From NCBI RefSeq assembly GCF_020515625.1, contig NZ_JAIWPJ010000002.1:992001-1056000 (forward strand): a stretch of 64,000 nt of DNA, read 5' to 3'. A program made the translations under genes and the position numbers. Under the pieces are notes generated by a model. The model was not told the origin of the DNA. It made no database searches and saw nothing but the letters and a program-made list of their open reading frames with translations. This DNA comes from Natrinema amylolyticum (GTDB lineage: Archaea; Halobacteriota; Halobacteria; Halobacteriales; Natrialbaceae). Positions 1 through 7,848 of this stretch are shown one piece after another (position 1 is the stretch's first letter; each line of letters begins with the position of its first letter).

Positions 1-97
1 CGGCCCGCGACAGGTCGACGCGGACGCGGGCCTGTGCTGTAACGTCGGCGGCTTCGGCAACTGCGTGATCACGACCATCATGGAGACCGCACAATGA
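1..97 (+). CDS. Thiolase family protein, C-terminal end (partial)
   Basis: Only the last 31 codons are in the window, read from base 2 and ending at TGA 95-97. The tail has a GLCCNVGGFGNC stretch followed by VITTIMETAQ. A Gly/Asn-rich loop with Cys just before a C-terminal beta strand is typical of archaeal thiolases (acetyl-CoA C-acyltransferase type). The stop overlaps the ATG of the next gene (ATGA), so the two are translationally coupled. The next gene is an OB-fold protein of the kind that accompanies archaeal thiolases, which supports the call. The substrate cannot be judged from this fragment. Confidence 0.7.
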   Translation, partial: GPRQVDADAGLCCNVGGFGNCVITTIMETAQ

Positions 98-498
98 CCA
101 TGGAAGCGACGCGATACGAGGACGGCTCCATCACCTACCCCGGACACCCGCGCGGGCCGGACGGATCGGAACCGGTCGAAACGATCGATCTCAGCGAGCA
201 CACCGCCGAAATCGTGACCTGGACGACCAGTACCGCGACGCCGCCCGGCGTCCGCGAACCCAACCACCTCGCGATCGTCGAGTTCGAGGTGACCGAGGCA
301 CGGGGAGCCTCGGAGAGCCGGACGGAGTCCGACGGTGAGGGCGAGTCGGTCCGAGCGATCGGCCAGTTGACCACCGGCGACGTCGAAACCGGCGACGAGG
401 TCCGACCGGTCTCCGTCGACGAACTCCGCGAACCCGGCGCGGGCATCAGAGAGCCCGAGAGTCAGGCGTGGGACGGCTACCGGTTCGAGCCCGTCTGA
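94..498 (+). CDS. Zn-ribbon/OB-fold (DUF35-type) protein, thiolase partner
   Basis: A 134-residue acidic protein. The region around residues 37-110 (HTAEIVTWTTSTATPPGVREPNH, then a strand AIVEFEVTEA and GQLTTGDVETGDEVRPV) has the strand pattern of the DUF35 OB-fold C-terminal domain. No CxxC zinc ribbon is present at the N-terminus, so this is the OB-fold-only form. Such proteins sit beside archaeal thiolases and are thought to channel acyl-CoA between thiolase and HMG-CoA synthase; that role is known for the family and not shown here. Its ATG overlaps the stop of the upstream thiolase gene by 4 bases, so the two probably form one transcript and one complex. Confidence 0.7.
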   Translation: MTMEATRYEDGSITYPGHPRGPDGSEPVETIDLSEHTAEIVTWTTSTATPPGVREPNHLAIVEFEVTEARGASESRTESDGEGESVRAIGQLTTGDVETGDEVRPVSVDELREPGAGIREPESQAWDGYRFEPV

Positions 499-532
499 CA
501 CCCGACGGACCGACGCGCCTGCCACAGCGGAG

Positions 533-1327
533 TCAGGTTTCGTCGCTGTCGTCTTCCGTGCCGTCAGCCCCAGCGCCGCCGTCGGAGCCGCCTCCGTCCG
601 ATCCGTCGGTATCGCCCTCGCTCGAGTCGCCCGCCTTCGAGTCGTCCTCGCTCGAGTCGCCGTTCCCGTCGGCGTACTGGTCTCGCAGCGTCTCGAGTTC
701 GGCGTCGACGTCGACGGCGGAGTCGCGGTCGGGGTCGTCGTCGGCGCGGTCCGTCTCCGTCCCGTCGTCGGTCAGCGGTCCGTCCTCGATATCGATCGTC
801 ACCCCGCTTTCGGACGCCGGTCGATCGAGGTCGGAATCGGTCGACTCGATTCGCGATTCACGCTCGGCGGCGTCCCGGAGGCGGCTGTCGACGTCGTCGC
901 GCAGTTCCCGGGCTTCCGTGAGGAGGTCGCGGGCCTCCTCGTCGGCGGGGAGCCCGCCCTCGGAAGCGGCTCGCTGGAGTTCCGAGAGCACGGAGTCGAG
1001 TTGGGAGAGCGTCGTGCGGCGGAGTTCGCTCGCGCGCTCGCTCGTCGCTTCGGTGGCCGCAGACGTTCGGTCGCGAGCCTCTTGCCCGGTTCGAACGACT
1101 TTCAGGCTCCGCTGGAACGCCTCGAGCGCGCGGACGCTGGTCTCGAGGACGGCCAGGACGGCGGGGAGCGCGACTTCGTCAGTGAATCGCAGGAGTTCGC
1201 GCGGCGTCGGCGGGCGCAGCGGTGGCCGGCGACGCGAGCGCGGGCCCTCGAGTTCGTCTCGGAGCGCATCGATCGTCCGCGCGAGTTCGCGAACCGCGTC
1301 GGCGAGTTCGTCGTCGGAATCGGCCAT
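533..1327 (-). CDS. Conserved haloarchaeal hypothetical protein with acidic tail
   Basis: 264 residues, no recognised enzymatic motif. Residues 1-30 form an amphipathic helix (MADSDDELADAVRELARTID), followed by a Pro/Arg linker and a helical middle (about 45-190) with coiled-coil character (AFQRSLKVV, SELQRAASEGG, EARELRDDVDSRLRDAAE). The last 80 residues are almost only Asp, Glu, Gly and Ser, a low-complexity acidic tail. I recall a halobacterial family of this build (DUF7547). The ATG at 1327 is chosen over longer readings because a TATA-like box (TTTTTTAC on the minus strand, 1349-1356) lies about 25 bases upstream and the protein becomes haloarchaeal in composition only from there. It is divergent from the gene at 1463. 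Confidence 0.7.
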   Translation of the reverse strand: MADSDDELADAVRELARTIDALRDELEGPRSRRRPPLRPPTPRELLRFTDEVALPAVLAVLETSVRALEAFQRSLKVVRTGQEARDRTSAATEATSERASELRRTTLSQLDSVLSELQRAASEGGLPADEEARDLLTEARELRDDVDSRLRDAAERESRIESTDSDLDRPASESGVTIDIEDGPLTDDGTETDRADDDPDRDSAVDVDAELETLRDQYADGNGDSSEDDSKAGDSSEGDTDGSDGGGSDGGAGADGTEDDSDET

Positions 1328-1348
1328 ATGCCACCTACGGGAGCCGAT

Positions 1349-1356
1349 GTAAAAAA
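1349..1356 (-). promoter_or_regulatory. TATA-like box for the gene ending at 533
   Basis: The minus strand reads TTTTTTAC 22-29 bases before the ATG at 1327, the usual distance for a leaderless haloarchaeal transcript. It stands out in a GC-rich background. Confidence 0.5.
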
Positions 1357-1427
1357 CCGGCCGATCAGTGGGACCGGGGAGAATTTCCCTACCGTAGGAC
1401 CCTTTTCGGATCCGTAGGAAGCCACAA

Positions 1428-1437
1428 TTTTTATCTC
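1428..1437 (+). promoter_or_regulatory. TATA-like box for the gene at 1463
   Basis: AATTTTTATC lies 26-35 bases before the ATG at 1463. With the minus-strand box at 1349-1356 it makes this gap a divergent promoter region. Confidence 0.5.
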
Positions 1438-1462
1438 GATACCCTCTGACTGATCGAACGGA

Positions 1463-2122
1463 ATGGAAGACGAGCGAGGGGGAGCCGTGCCCGACCGTGC
1501 GACGTTCGCACGGACGCTCGGGACGCTCAAGCGGGAGGGGAGCAACGTTTTGCTCGTCGGTGCGGCGGCGAGTACACATGAGACGGTCTGTCAGCAACTG
1601 CTCGGCGCAGGGGAACGCGACTCTCGGTACCGACTGTTCGTTACGAACGCGGACGACCGCGTCGCGTGCGACCGAACGGCCGACGCCGAGACCGACCGAG
1701 TTCGGACGATCGATTACTCGCGGTCGGGACTCGAGACGGACGTGGACTCGGACGGCGAGAACGGGCGGCCGTCGCTGGGAACGCTCGGGATCGAAATCGT
1801 CGAGACCATCGACGAACTCGCCGACGCCGCCGACGAGTTCGACCCGTCGGAACTCCGCGTCTGCGTCGACTCGCTCGTCCCGCTGCTCCGGGAGTACGAC
1901 ACGGAAACGGTGTTCCGACTGTTGCATCTGACGACCTCGCGAGTCGATCAGGCTCGCGGCATGGGCCACTATCACCTGCCGCTCGCGTCCGACCACGACG
2001 CCGTCAATCTCCTCGAGCCGATGTTCGATGCGGTCGTCACGGTCCGCTCTCGGGACGGGACCGACGAACAACAGTGGCACCTCCGCGAGGAGGACGCGAC
2101 CACCGACTGGCTCGAGCTGTAA
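1463..2122 (+). CDS. RecA-like fold haloarchaeal protein (DUF7504-type)
   Basis: 219 residues. The first strand and loop (GSNVLLVGAAASTHETVCQQLLG, residues about 26-48) occupy the place of a P-loop but lack the GKS/T signature, so nucleotide binding is doubtful. A second hydrophobic strand with acidic end (ELRVCVDSLVPLLREYD, about 132-148) resembles a Walker B strand, and a third (HYHLPLASDHDAV) follows. This is the pattern of halobacterial KaiC/RecA-like degenerate proteins that I recall as DUF7504; they often serve as signalling or gene-regulatory accessory proteins, but no function is established. The gene is probably monocistronic and divergent from the acidic-tail gene at 533-1327. Confidence 0.65.
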   Translation: MEDERGGAVPDRATFARTLGTLKREGSNVLLVGAAASTHETVCQQLLGAGERDSRYRLFVTNADDRVACDRTADAETDRVRTIDYSRSGLETDVDSDGENGRPSLGTLGIEIVETIDELADAADEFDPSELRVCVDSLVPLLREYDTETVFRLLHLTTSRVDQARGMGHYHLPLASDHDAVNLLEPMFDAVVTVRSRDGTDEQQWHLREEDATTDWLEL

Positions 2123-2168
2123 TCCGTCCCGGTCGAAACCGGCCACCGCCTCGCAACCGATCCAAGCG

Positions 2169-2175
2169 CTTTTAC
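2169..2175 (+). promoter_or_regulatory. TATA-like box for the nuclease gene at 2199
   Basis: CTTTTAC is 24-30 bases before the GTG at 2199 and supports that start on a leaderless transcript. Confidence 0.45.
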
Positions 2176-2198
2176 CCGCCCCGCGCCCTGCAACTGGT

Positions 2199-2951
2199 GT
2201 GCGAATCGAGAACAGTTTCATCCCCGTCCGCGGCGTCGGGGAGACGACCGAACGACGACTCTGGGAGAACGGGATCACCCACTGGGACGAGTTCGACGGC
2301 AGCGTCGTCGGGTCGACCCTGACCGATCGGATCGAGACGTTCATCGACGAGGGACGGACCCACTTAGAGCGCGGTGACGTTTCCGTCTTCGCGGAGGCGC
2401 TGCCAGCGTCGAGTCGCTGGCGGTGTTACGAGAACGTCAGCGACGAGACGTGTTTTCTGGACATCGAGACGACCGGACTCGACGCGTCATGTAACGACGT
2501 GACGACCGTCAGCCTCCACCGGGGCGGCGAGACGAAGACCTTCGTCAAGGACCGCGACCTCACGGCCGACCGCCTCGAGCGCGAGCTCGCCGACTCGGCG
2601 ATGCTGGTCACGTTCAACGGCCAGCGCTTCGACGTGCCCTTCCTCGAGACGTGTTTCGACGTCGACGTCGACGTGCCCCACGTCGACCTCATGTATCCCT
2701 GCAAGAAGCTGGGACTGGACGGCGGCCTGAAAGCGATCGAGAAGGACCTCGGTATCGACCGGGACATGCCCGAAATCAGCGGTCGCGACGCGGTGCGCCT
2801 CTGGCACGAGTACGAATCCGGCGACGAGGGGGCCCTCGAGACGCTCGTCGAGTACAACCGGGCCGACACCCGGAACATGGAACCGCTGATGGAGATCGTC
2901 GCGGATCGCCTCCACGAGACCGTCTTCGAGGCGGCGACTGCCGACGACTGA
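2199..2951 (+). CDS. Ribonuclease H-like 3'-5' exonuclease domain protein (YprB-type)
   Basis: 250 residues. After an N-terminal segment with a helix-hairpin-helix-like motif (VRGVGETTERRLWENGITHW, about 8-27), the nuclease core begins with CFLDIETTGL (about 87-96), the DxE of exonuclease motif I. FNGQRFDVPFLE (about 134-145) is motif II with its Asp, and EYNRADTRNMEPL near the C-terminus supplies motif III. All three acidic metal-binding positions are present, so it should be an active metal-dependent exonuclease; substrate (DNA or RNA) unknown. The GTG start at 2199 is chosen because a TATA-like CTTTTAC lies 24-30 bases upstream and because the reading further upstream is Arg/Ser-rich and antisense-like. 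Confidence 0.8.
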   Translation: MRIENSFIPVRGVGETTERRLWENGITHWDEFDGSVVGSTLTDRIETFIDEGRTHLERGDVSVFAEALPASSRWRCYENVSDETCFLDIETTGLDASCNDVTTVSLHRGGETKTFVKDRDLTADRLERELADSAMLVTFNGQRFDVPFLETCFDVDVDVPHVDLMYPCKKLGLDGGLKAIEKDLGIDRDMPEISGRDAVRLWHEYESGDEGALETLVEYNRADTRNMEPLMEIVADRLHETVFEAATADD

Positions 2952-3022
2952 CCGACGCGGCGCTTCTCTCGGCGCCGACCGACGAGTAATAGCTATACGG
3001 CGGCCACTGCTGTACACGCCGT

Positions 3023-3418
3023 ATGGGCGATTACAGCTACGAGACCGCCGTCGACGTCCGGCTCCGGGACATCGATTTCATGGGCCACGTCAACAATGCA
3101 ACCTACGCCACGTACCTCGAGCAGGCCCGAGAAGACTACTTTCGAGACGTGCTCGACGTCTCGTTGACCGAGACGAACACCGTCCTCGTGAGCCTCGAAC
3201 TCGAGTACGCGAGCCCGATCGAGGCCGACGACGCCGTCACCGTCGCGCTCCGCGTGCCGGAGCTCGGCGACTCGAGTCTCCCCATGGAGTACGAGATCCG
3301 CGCGAACGGTGAGCGTGCCGCGACGGCACGCACTGTTCAGGTCCTCACTGAGCCGAATTCTGGCTCCTCACAGCCGCTTCCGTCCGAGTGGCGGAAACGG
3401 ATCGAGCGCGGCGAGTAG
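3023..3418 (+). CDS. Acyl-CoA thioesterase, 4HBT/hot-dog fold
   Basis: 131 residues, the normal length of the FadM/YbgC family. The signature RLRDIDFMGHVNNATYATYLEQARED (residues about 12-37) holds the conserved Asp and the HVNN-Y pattern of 4-hydroxybenzoyl-CoA-type thioesterases. The central strands LVSLELEYASPIEADDAVTV and the C-terminal AATARTVQVL complete a single hot-dog domain. It should hydrolyse acyl-CoA thioesters in the cytoplasm. A TATA-like stretch (AATAGCTATAC, about 2988-2998) lies about 25-35 bases before the ATG. It converges with the HalOD1 gene. Confidence 0.85.
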   Translation: MGDYSYETAVDVRLRDIDFMGHVNNATYATYLEQAREDYFRDVLDVSLTETNTVLVSLELEYASPIEADDAVTVALRVPELGDSSLPMEYEIRANGERAATARTVQVLTEPNSGSSQPLPSEWRKRIERGE

Positions 3419-3438
3419 CCGGTCACCGGCGAACGATC

Positions 3439-3732
3439 TCACTCGAACGTCGACTCGGGATCGGACACCTCGACATCGCCGTCGCTCGTGACGGCGACCT
3501 GATAGCCACAGAAGGGGAATTCGACGCGGCCGGTCGGTCGCTCGCGGCCGTTCTCTCGGGTCGCGAAGAGCGCGTCCAGCGCTTCGGGATTGATGACATC
3601 GTAGAGCGCTTCGTATTCGGGGGGCTCGAGGTCGACGGGATCGACGCCTTCCCGCTCGGCGACGGCAGCAACGACGGCGAAACTGAGAGATTTCTCGGCT
3701 GTCGCGTCCGACCGATCGACTGAGAGTAGCAT
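3439..3732 (-). CDS. HalOD1 output-domain protein
   Basis: 97 residues. The segment SLSFAVVAAVAEREGVDPVDLEPPEYEALYDVINPEALDALF followed by VEFPFCGYQVAVTSDGDVEV matches the halobacterial output domain 1 (HalOD1), a small domain thought to act in two-component-type signalling in haloarchaea. It stands alone here, without receiver or kinase domain. The ATG at 3732 is favoured: on the minus strand a good TATA box (GATTTATAC, 3758-3766) lies 26-34 bases upstream, whereas a longer reading starting in the AT-rich gap would run through that promoter. Confidence 0.8.
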   Translation of the reverse strand: MLLSVDRSDATAEKSLSFAVVAAVAEREGVDPVDLEPPEYEALYDVINPEALDALFATRENGRERPTGRVEFPFCGYQVAVTSDGDVEVSDPESTFE

Positions 3733-4028
3733 TGGCCGGATTCTTTCTTCGATCAGGTATAAATCCTCTGGCCCCAAGCCGAAGTTGGGCACCAGATGTG
3801 AACATAGATGACTATGCCTGATCATTGACGACCTAATTTGGCACAGAATAGTTACTACTTTTATTTCATTCATACCTTCTAAAACTCTTCAGGGAGTGAC
3901 AGTCACGCCACAATCACCGATTGTCGGCGGAATCGCCGTGGAATTCACGAAAACTGGGAGCGATCGACGGAGGGCGTCACATGTTCGGGAAGACCTACTG
4001 GGCGATGCGGAACGTAGCCGGTATCACA
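3733..4028. other. AT-rich intergenic region with divergent promoters
   Basis: The gap is much richer in A and T than its surroundings between about 3755 and 3895. It holds the minus-strand TATA box for the HalOD1 gene (3758-3766) and an inverted repeat GTGACAGTCAC at 3895-3905. I see no convincing gene; short readings into it from both sides have non-haloarchaeal composition. Confidence 0.5.
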
Positions 4029-4613
4029 ATGAATCCCTTTTCGAGCGGGCGATCGACGGACGAGGCCGACGGCGAGGGGAGCTTCGACGATCCGGGATCG
4101 TTCGTCCCCGATCACATTCCCGAGCCGGGGGACTTCCTCGAGGGCCACGACGTCCTCGAGGGTGAGGCCCACGTCGCGTTCCACGACGTGACTCGGGAAC
4201 TGTTCGAGGAGCGCGGCGTCTACGACGCCACCTTCGGCTACAACCTGGCGCGGCTCAACCTCGACCGACGACATCCCGAGGCGGGCTACCGGTACGCGGT
4301 CGACGCCGACGACTCGACCGTCCTCCGGGCGGAGTTCAGCCCCACGACGGAGTTCTGTCCGCAGGCCGACGCGCTCGTCAAGGGCTCGTTCCGCGCCTGG
4401 AACGGCCTGAGCGATCGCCACGAGTACGACCTCGTGCGCGTCCGCATCCGTCCGTCCCACCACCAGTCCGAGTCGCTCAACGAAACGCTCGAGTCCCTCG
4501 AGGCGCAGTATCGAGAGTCCGGCGAGGTCCCGAGCGAGTCGGTCGGGGGCGGACCGGGGAGGGGAGCGCGGGGACGCGAGGGAGACGACACGACCGTCCA
4601 GTCGCCGTTCTGA
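4029..4613 (+). CDS. Conserved haloarchaeal hypothetical protein
   Basis: About 194 residues from the ATG at 4029; an earlier ATG at 3981 would add 16 residues and cannot be ruled out. The middle is well structured (HVAFHDVTRELFEERGVYDATFGYN) and a later block, FSPTTEFCPQADALVKGSFRAWNGLSD followed by YDLVRVRIRPSHH, resembles the small alpha/beta fold of DUF59/MIP18-type iron-sulfur assembly proteins, with one Cys in a similar place. That resemblance is weak and I do not assign a function. The C-terminal 40 residues are a Gly/Arg/Ser-rich tail. It ends 7 bases before the membrane-protein gene at 4621, so the two are probably cotranscribed. Confidence 0.6.
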   Translation: MNPFSSGRSTDEADGEGSFDDPGSFVPDHIPEPGDFLEGHDVLEGEAHVAFHDVTRELFEERGVYDATFGYNLARLNLDRRHPEAGYRYAVDADDSTVLRAEFSPTTEFCPQADALVKGSFRAWNGLSDRHEYDLVRVRIRPSHHQSESLNETLESLEAQYRESGEVPSESVGGGPGRGARGREGDDTTVQSPF

Positions 4614-4620
4614 TCGCGCG

Positions 4621-5844
4621 ATGGCGACCGGGACCGGGAACGCGACCGCCACCGTCACGCGATGGTCGCGCGCGTTCGTCGCGGTCGGCATCGGCTTCTT
4701 CGTCGCGTGGCAGGTCGCCGTCGCCGCGGGCGCGGGGAGAGCCGCGACCGTCCCGCTCGGCGTGTTCGGATTCGTCTTCCACGTCGTCTTCGGGAAGGCC
4801 TACACCCTCGTGCCGTCGTACTTCGCGCGCGAACTCGCGGTTCCGCGCGCGCCGGCGATTCATCTCCCGTTCGCCTCGCTCGGCGCGATCGGTGCGTTCG
4901 CGGCCGGGGCCGGAATCGGCTCCTCGACCGTCGCACTCGCGGGCGCGGCTAGCTGGCTCGTCGGCGGCCTCGTCTTCATCGGAACGCTGTTCTGGACCGT
5001 TCGCGACAACCCGACGGGACGCGAGACCGGGACCGGCGAGACCGATGCCCATCGCAGGCGAGCCGACCGGGTCGCGAACGCCGCCGTCCCCGTCGTGCTC
5101 GCGTACCTGCTCGTCGGTTCGGCGCTACCGCTGGCGGCCGCACTCGGCCTCGAGCCGGCCGCATTCCCGGCGAACGGGCCGGCGACGACTCACCTACTCG
5201 CCGCCGGCACGGTCGCGCTGCTCGTGTTCGCGGTCGGATTCCGGCTGTTGCCCCGACTGCTGGTCGCCTCGGTGAACCCGCTGCTGGTCTCGCTGGTCGT
5301 GGCCGCCGGCATCGCCGGTCCCGCACTGCTCGCGGTCGACTTCCGCGGCGGGACGCTGTTTCGCATCGGTGCCGCGCTCCAGGCGACCGCGCTCGTCAGC
5401 TTCGCCGTCGCCGTTCTCGACCTGTCTCGGCAGAGCGAGCGCCGACGCGTCGGCGGCCGAGCCGTCATCGCCGCCGCCGGCTGCGGCGCGCTGGTCGCCG
5501 TTCTGGGTCTGCTCTTCGCCTTCGCACCCGCCGCGACGCTGCCGGCGACCGCGTTCGACGCCCACTACCGGCTCGCCGTCGGCGGCTTCCTCGGGCTGAT
5601 GATCGTCGGCGTCACCTACCGCTTCTATCCGCCCGCAGTCGCGTCCGCCCGCGGGATCGGCGACCGAACCGCGAGCGCGTCGGTCGCGGCACTCGTCGCC
5701 GGTCTGGGTCTCGAGGTCGCGGGCCTGCTCGCGTCGGTCCCGCCGCTGGTCGGACCGGGTCGCTGGCTCTCGGCGCTGGGTGCGGCCCTCTACGCCGCCG
5801 TTCTCTGGACGGTCTTCCTCGAGCGCGCCGACTGGACGGGGTGA
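4621..5844 (+). CDS. Polytopic membrane protein, NnrS/heme-copper oxidase subunit I-like
   Basis: 407 residues with about 11-12 hydrophobic helices and almost no soluble loops. His residues lie within or next to helices in HVVFGKAYTLVPSYFA (about 54-69), IHLPFASLG, THLLAAGTVALLVFAVGFRLLPRL and HYRLAVGGFLGLMIVGVTYRFYPPA (about 317-341). The His-plus-Tyr/Pro loop pattern recalls NnrS proteins and subunit I-like proteins of the heme-copper oxidase superfamily, but the Cu-B site is not recognisable. The protein at 7849-9228 has a similar build, so the two are probably distant paralogues. Location beside radical SAM and MoaD-like genes suggests heme or nitrogen-oxide biology; this is inference. 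It lies 7 bases after the gene at 4029. Confidence 0.6.
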   Translation: MATGTGNATATVTRWSRAFVAVGIGFFVAWQVAVAAGAGRAATVPLGVFGFVFHVVFGKAYTLVPSYFARELAVPRAPAIHLPFASLGAIGAFAAGAGIGSSTVALAGAASWLVGGLVFIGTLFWTVRDNPTGRETGTGETDAHRRRADRVANAAVPVVLAYLLVGSALPLAAALGLEPAAFPANGPATTHLLAAGTVALLVFAVGFRLLPRLLVASVNPLLVSLVVAAGIAGPALLAVDFRGGTLFRIGAALQATALVSFAVAVLDLSRQSERRRVGGRAVIAAAGCGALVAVLGLLFAFAPAATLPATAFDAHYRLAVGGFLGLMIVGVTYRFYPPAVASARGIGDRTASASVAALVAGLGLEVAGLLASVPPLVGPGRWLSALGAALYAAVLWTVFLERADWTG

Positions 5845-5852
5845 GCCGCCCG

Positions 5853-7115
5853 CTACTCCGCCCGCGCCTCGAGCCAGCGGACCGCCGGGGTGGCGGTGAC
5901 CCCGTGGACGACGATCGAGATGAGGACGACCGCGCCGACGACGGCCCACAACACGTCGGCGTCGGGGAACGCGGCCTCGTTCAGCCCGTGTGCGAGGTAG
6001 TAGAACGAGCCGATCCCCCGCACGCCGAAGAAGGCGATCGTCGCCCGTTCGGCGGGGTCGCGATCGAACCCGAGAAACCCCACCAGCCCGGCGACTGGGC
6101 GAACGAGGAAGACGATCGCGACCGCCGCCGCGATCGCTTCGAGGGTCAGCGGCTGGAGGAGTCCCCCGACGATCGCGCCGCCGAAGAAGAGCATGATGAA
6201 GGCCATCATCACCTGCTCGGCGAACTCGCTGACCTCGTGGAGCGATCGGTTGTAATCGTGGGATCGCTCGTAGTGGCGGACCGTCAGCGCGGCGACGAAG
6301 ACCGCGATGAAGCCGTAGCCGCTCGCGAGTTCGGTCGCCCCGTAGACGAACAGGGTGCCGGCGATCGCCTCGAGTCCCTGGACCGACTCCGCGACGGGGG
6401 TGTCGGGTTCCGTGGCGAAGACGAGCCGCGCGGTCAGATAGCCGAGGACGACGCCGAATAGCACGCCGACGACGATCCGGTAGCCGACATCGACGAGGAG
6501 CCACTCGCCGACCCAGTTTCCGGGCGCGATTCCGACGAGGGCGATCGCGATCGCCATGTTCGTGAACGGAAAGGCGAGCCCGTCGTTCAGTCCGGCCTCG
6601 GAGGTGAGCGCGAACCGGACCTCGTCTTCGCCGCCGGCCGCCTCCTCGAGCCCTTCTTCTTCGCTGCCCATCCCCGGCCCGCCGACCTGGACCTCCGACG
6701 CTAGCACCGGGTCGGTCGGCGCGATACACGCGCCCAGCAGGACCGCGGTCGGAATCACGAGGCCGAGCCACCGGCCGAGCAGCGCCGCGCCGGCGATCGA
6801 CAGCGGCATCGTGATCGCGAGCAATCGCCAGGTCGACGCCCACGCGCGCAGCCCGGGGAAGCGGTCGATCTTCAGCCCGACGCCCATCAGCGCGATGATG
6901 ACGCCCAGTTCCGCGAGGTGCTCCGTCGTCGTCCCCTGCTCCAAGGGATCCGGCGCGGGGAGCCCGATCGGCAGCCCGAAGACGAGCATGCCGAAGGCGA
7001 CGAAGAAGATCGGCAGCGAGATTGCGCGGTCGGAGACGAACCGCGGGAGGACGGCGACGCCGAACAGTCCGATACCGATCACGACCAGGCCGACGTTGTA
7101 CAGCTCGAGGGCCAT
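5853..7115 (-). CDS. Na+(K+)/H+ antiporter, CPA1/NhaP type
   Basis: 420 residues, about 12 membrane helices. The helix-5 to helix-6 region contains GACIAPTDPVLASEVQVGG (the conserved TDP of CPA1 exchangers) and later FALTSEAGLNDGLAFPF with the ND ion-binding pair. FFGVRGIGSFYYL near the C-terminus holds the conserved Gly-Val-Arg-Gly motif. A Glu/Gly-rich loop (GSEEEGLEEAAGGEDE) is inserted between the two motifs and looks like a haloarchaeal cytoplasmic insertion. It should exchange cytoplasmic Na+ or K+ for H+. It converges with the membrane-protein gene ending at 5844 (8-base gap). Confidence 0.85.
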   Translation of the reverse strand: MALELYNVGLVVIGIGLFGVAVLPRFVSDRAISLPIFFVAFGMLVFGLPIGLPAPDPLEQGTTTEHLAELGVIIALMGVGLKIDRFPGLRAWASTWRLLAITMPLSIAGAALLGRWLGLVIPTAVLLGACIAPTDPVLASEVQVGGPGMGSEEEGLEEAAGGEDEVRFALTSEAGLNDGLAFPFTNMAIAIALVGIAPGNWVGEWLLVDVGYRIVVGVLFGVVLGYLTARLVFATEPDTPVAESVQGLEAIAGTLFVYGATELASGYGFIAVFVAALTVRHYERSHDYNRSLHEVSEFAEQVMMAFIMLFFGGAIVGGLLQPLTLEAIAAAVAIVFLVRPVAGLVGFLGFDRDPAERATIAFFGVRGIGSFYYLAHGLNEAAFPDADVLWAVVGAVVLISIVVHGVTATPAVRWLEARAE

Positions 7116-7209
7116 CTGGGCGATACTCCCTACGAGAAACCGATCCTTGATCCCCGTGCCGGCGTTTGCAGAACGAATTCATTTGCCCTGAGGCGGCGTG
7201 GCCACGGGT

Positions 7210-7812
7210 ATGGATCGGAACGCGCCGGGGGGCGAGAGCGAGCGGCCGACGCGGCGGCGGTTCCTGCAGGCGGGGGCAGTCGCCGCGATCGCCTCCCTTG
7301 CCGGCTGTATCGAGGAGATGGGAACGGAGTTCCCCCAGAACACGGAGTGGCCGGTCTCGGAGTACGTCCCCGACCTCCCCGTCGAGGAGCGAAGCGCGAT
7401 CCTCGAGGAGCGGATTCCGGAACTCGCGAGCGCCGATATCACTGACCTCGAGGGGCTCGCGTCGACGCTCGAGGAGTACGACATGGTCGTCGAGTCGGTC
7501 GAACGCGAGCGGGACGTGCTGACGCTCGAGTACGTCAACACCGATCGATACGACGAGGGAAACGTTCACGACGTCGCCCTGATCGCGGGCGGCTACGCGT
7601 CGCTGGTCGAAACGGGCTACGATGCCGTCGCGCTGGGGGCGACGATCCTCGACGACGCGCCCGCCTCGTACGGCTCGGCGACGGTCGAGACGCCCCACGC
7701 GGAGGAGTACAACGCGGGCGAACTGACGGCCGCCGAGTACGGCGAACTGGTCGTCTCGACGATCGAATCACAGCGGTACGAACCTGGAGTCGACGTCTCG
7801 CCCGATGAATAG
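7210..7812 (+). CDS. Tat-exported lipoprotein, function unknown
   Basis: 200 residues. The N-terminus has a twin-arginine signal (TRRRFLQAG, residues 14-22), a short hydrophobic stretch and a lipobox LAGC with Cys at residue 33, so it is exported folded by Tat and anchored by lipid. The mature part is a single acidic alpha/beta domain (LASTLEEYDMVVESVERERDVLTLEY, then VHDVALIAGGYASLVETGYDAVALGATI) with no motif I can name. The ATG at 7210 gives a properly placed Tat motif; a GTG at 7198 would add only four residues. It lies between the antiporter and the oxidase-like gene, divergent from the former and convergent with the latter. Confidence 0.75.
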   Translation: MDRNAPGGESERPTRRRFLQAGAVAAIASLAGCIEEMGTEFPQNTEWPVSEYVPDLPVEERSAILEERIPELASADITDLEGLASTLEEYDMVVESVERERDVLTLEYVNTDRYDEGNVHDVALIAGGYASLVETGYDAVALGATILDDAPASYGSATVETPHAEEYNAGELTAAEYGELVVSTIESQRYEPGVDVSPDE

Positions 7813-7848
7813 GCTCGAGCCGTTCTCCAACGGATCGTCTCCGTTCGG

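Noticed and set aside
5194..7698. An 834-codon open frame on the minus strand across the antiporter region
   Set aside because: It is an out-of-frame reading antisense to or overlapping three real genes, Arg/Gly-rich and without any domain. Long spurious frames are expected at this GC content.
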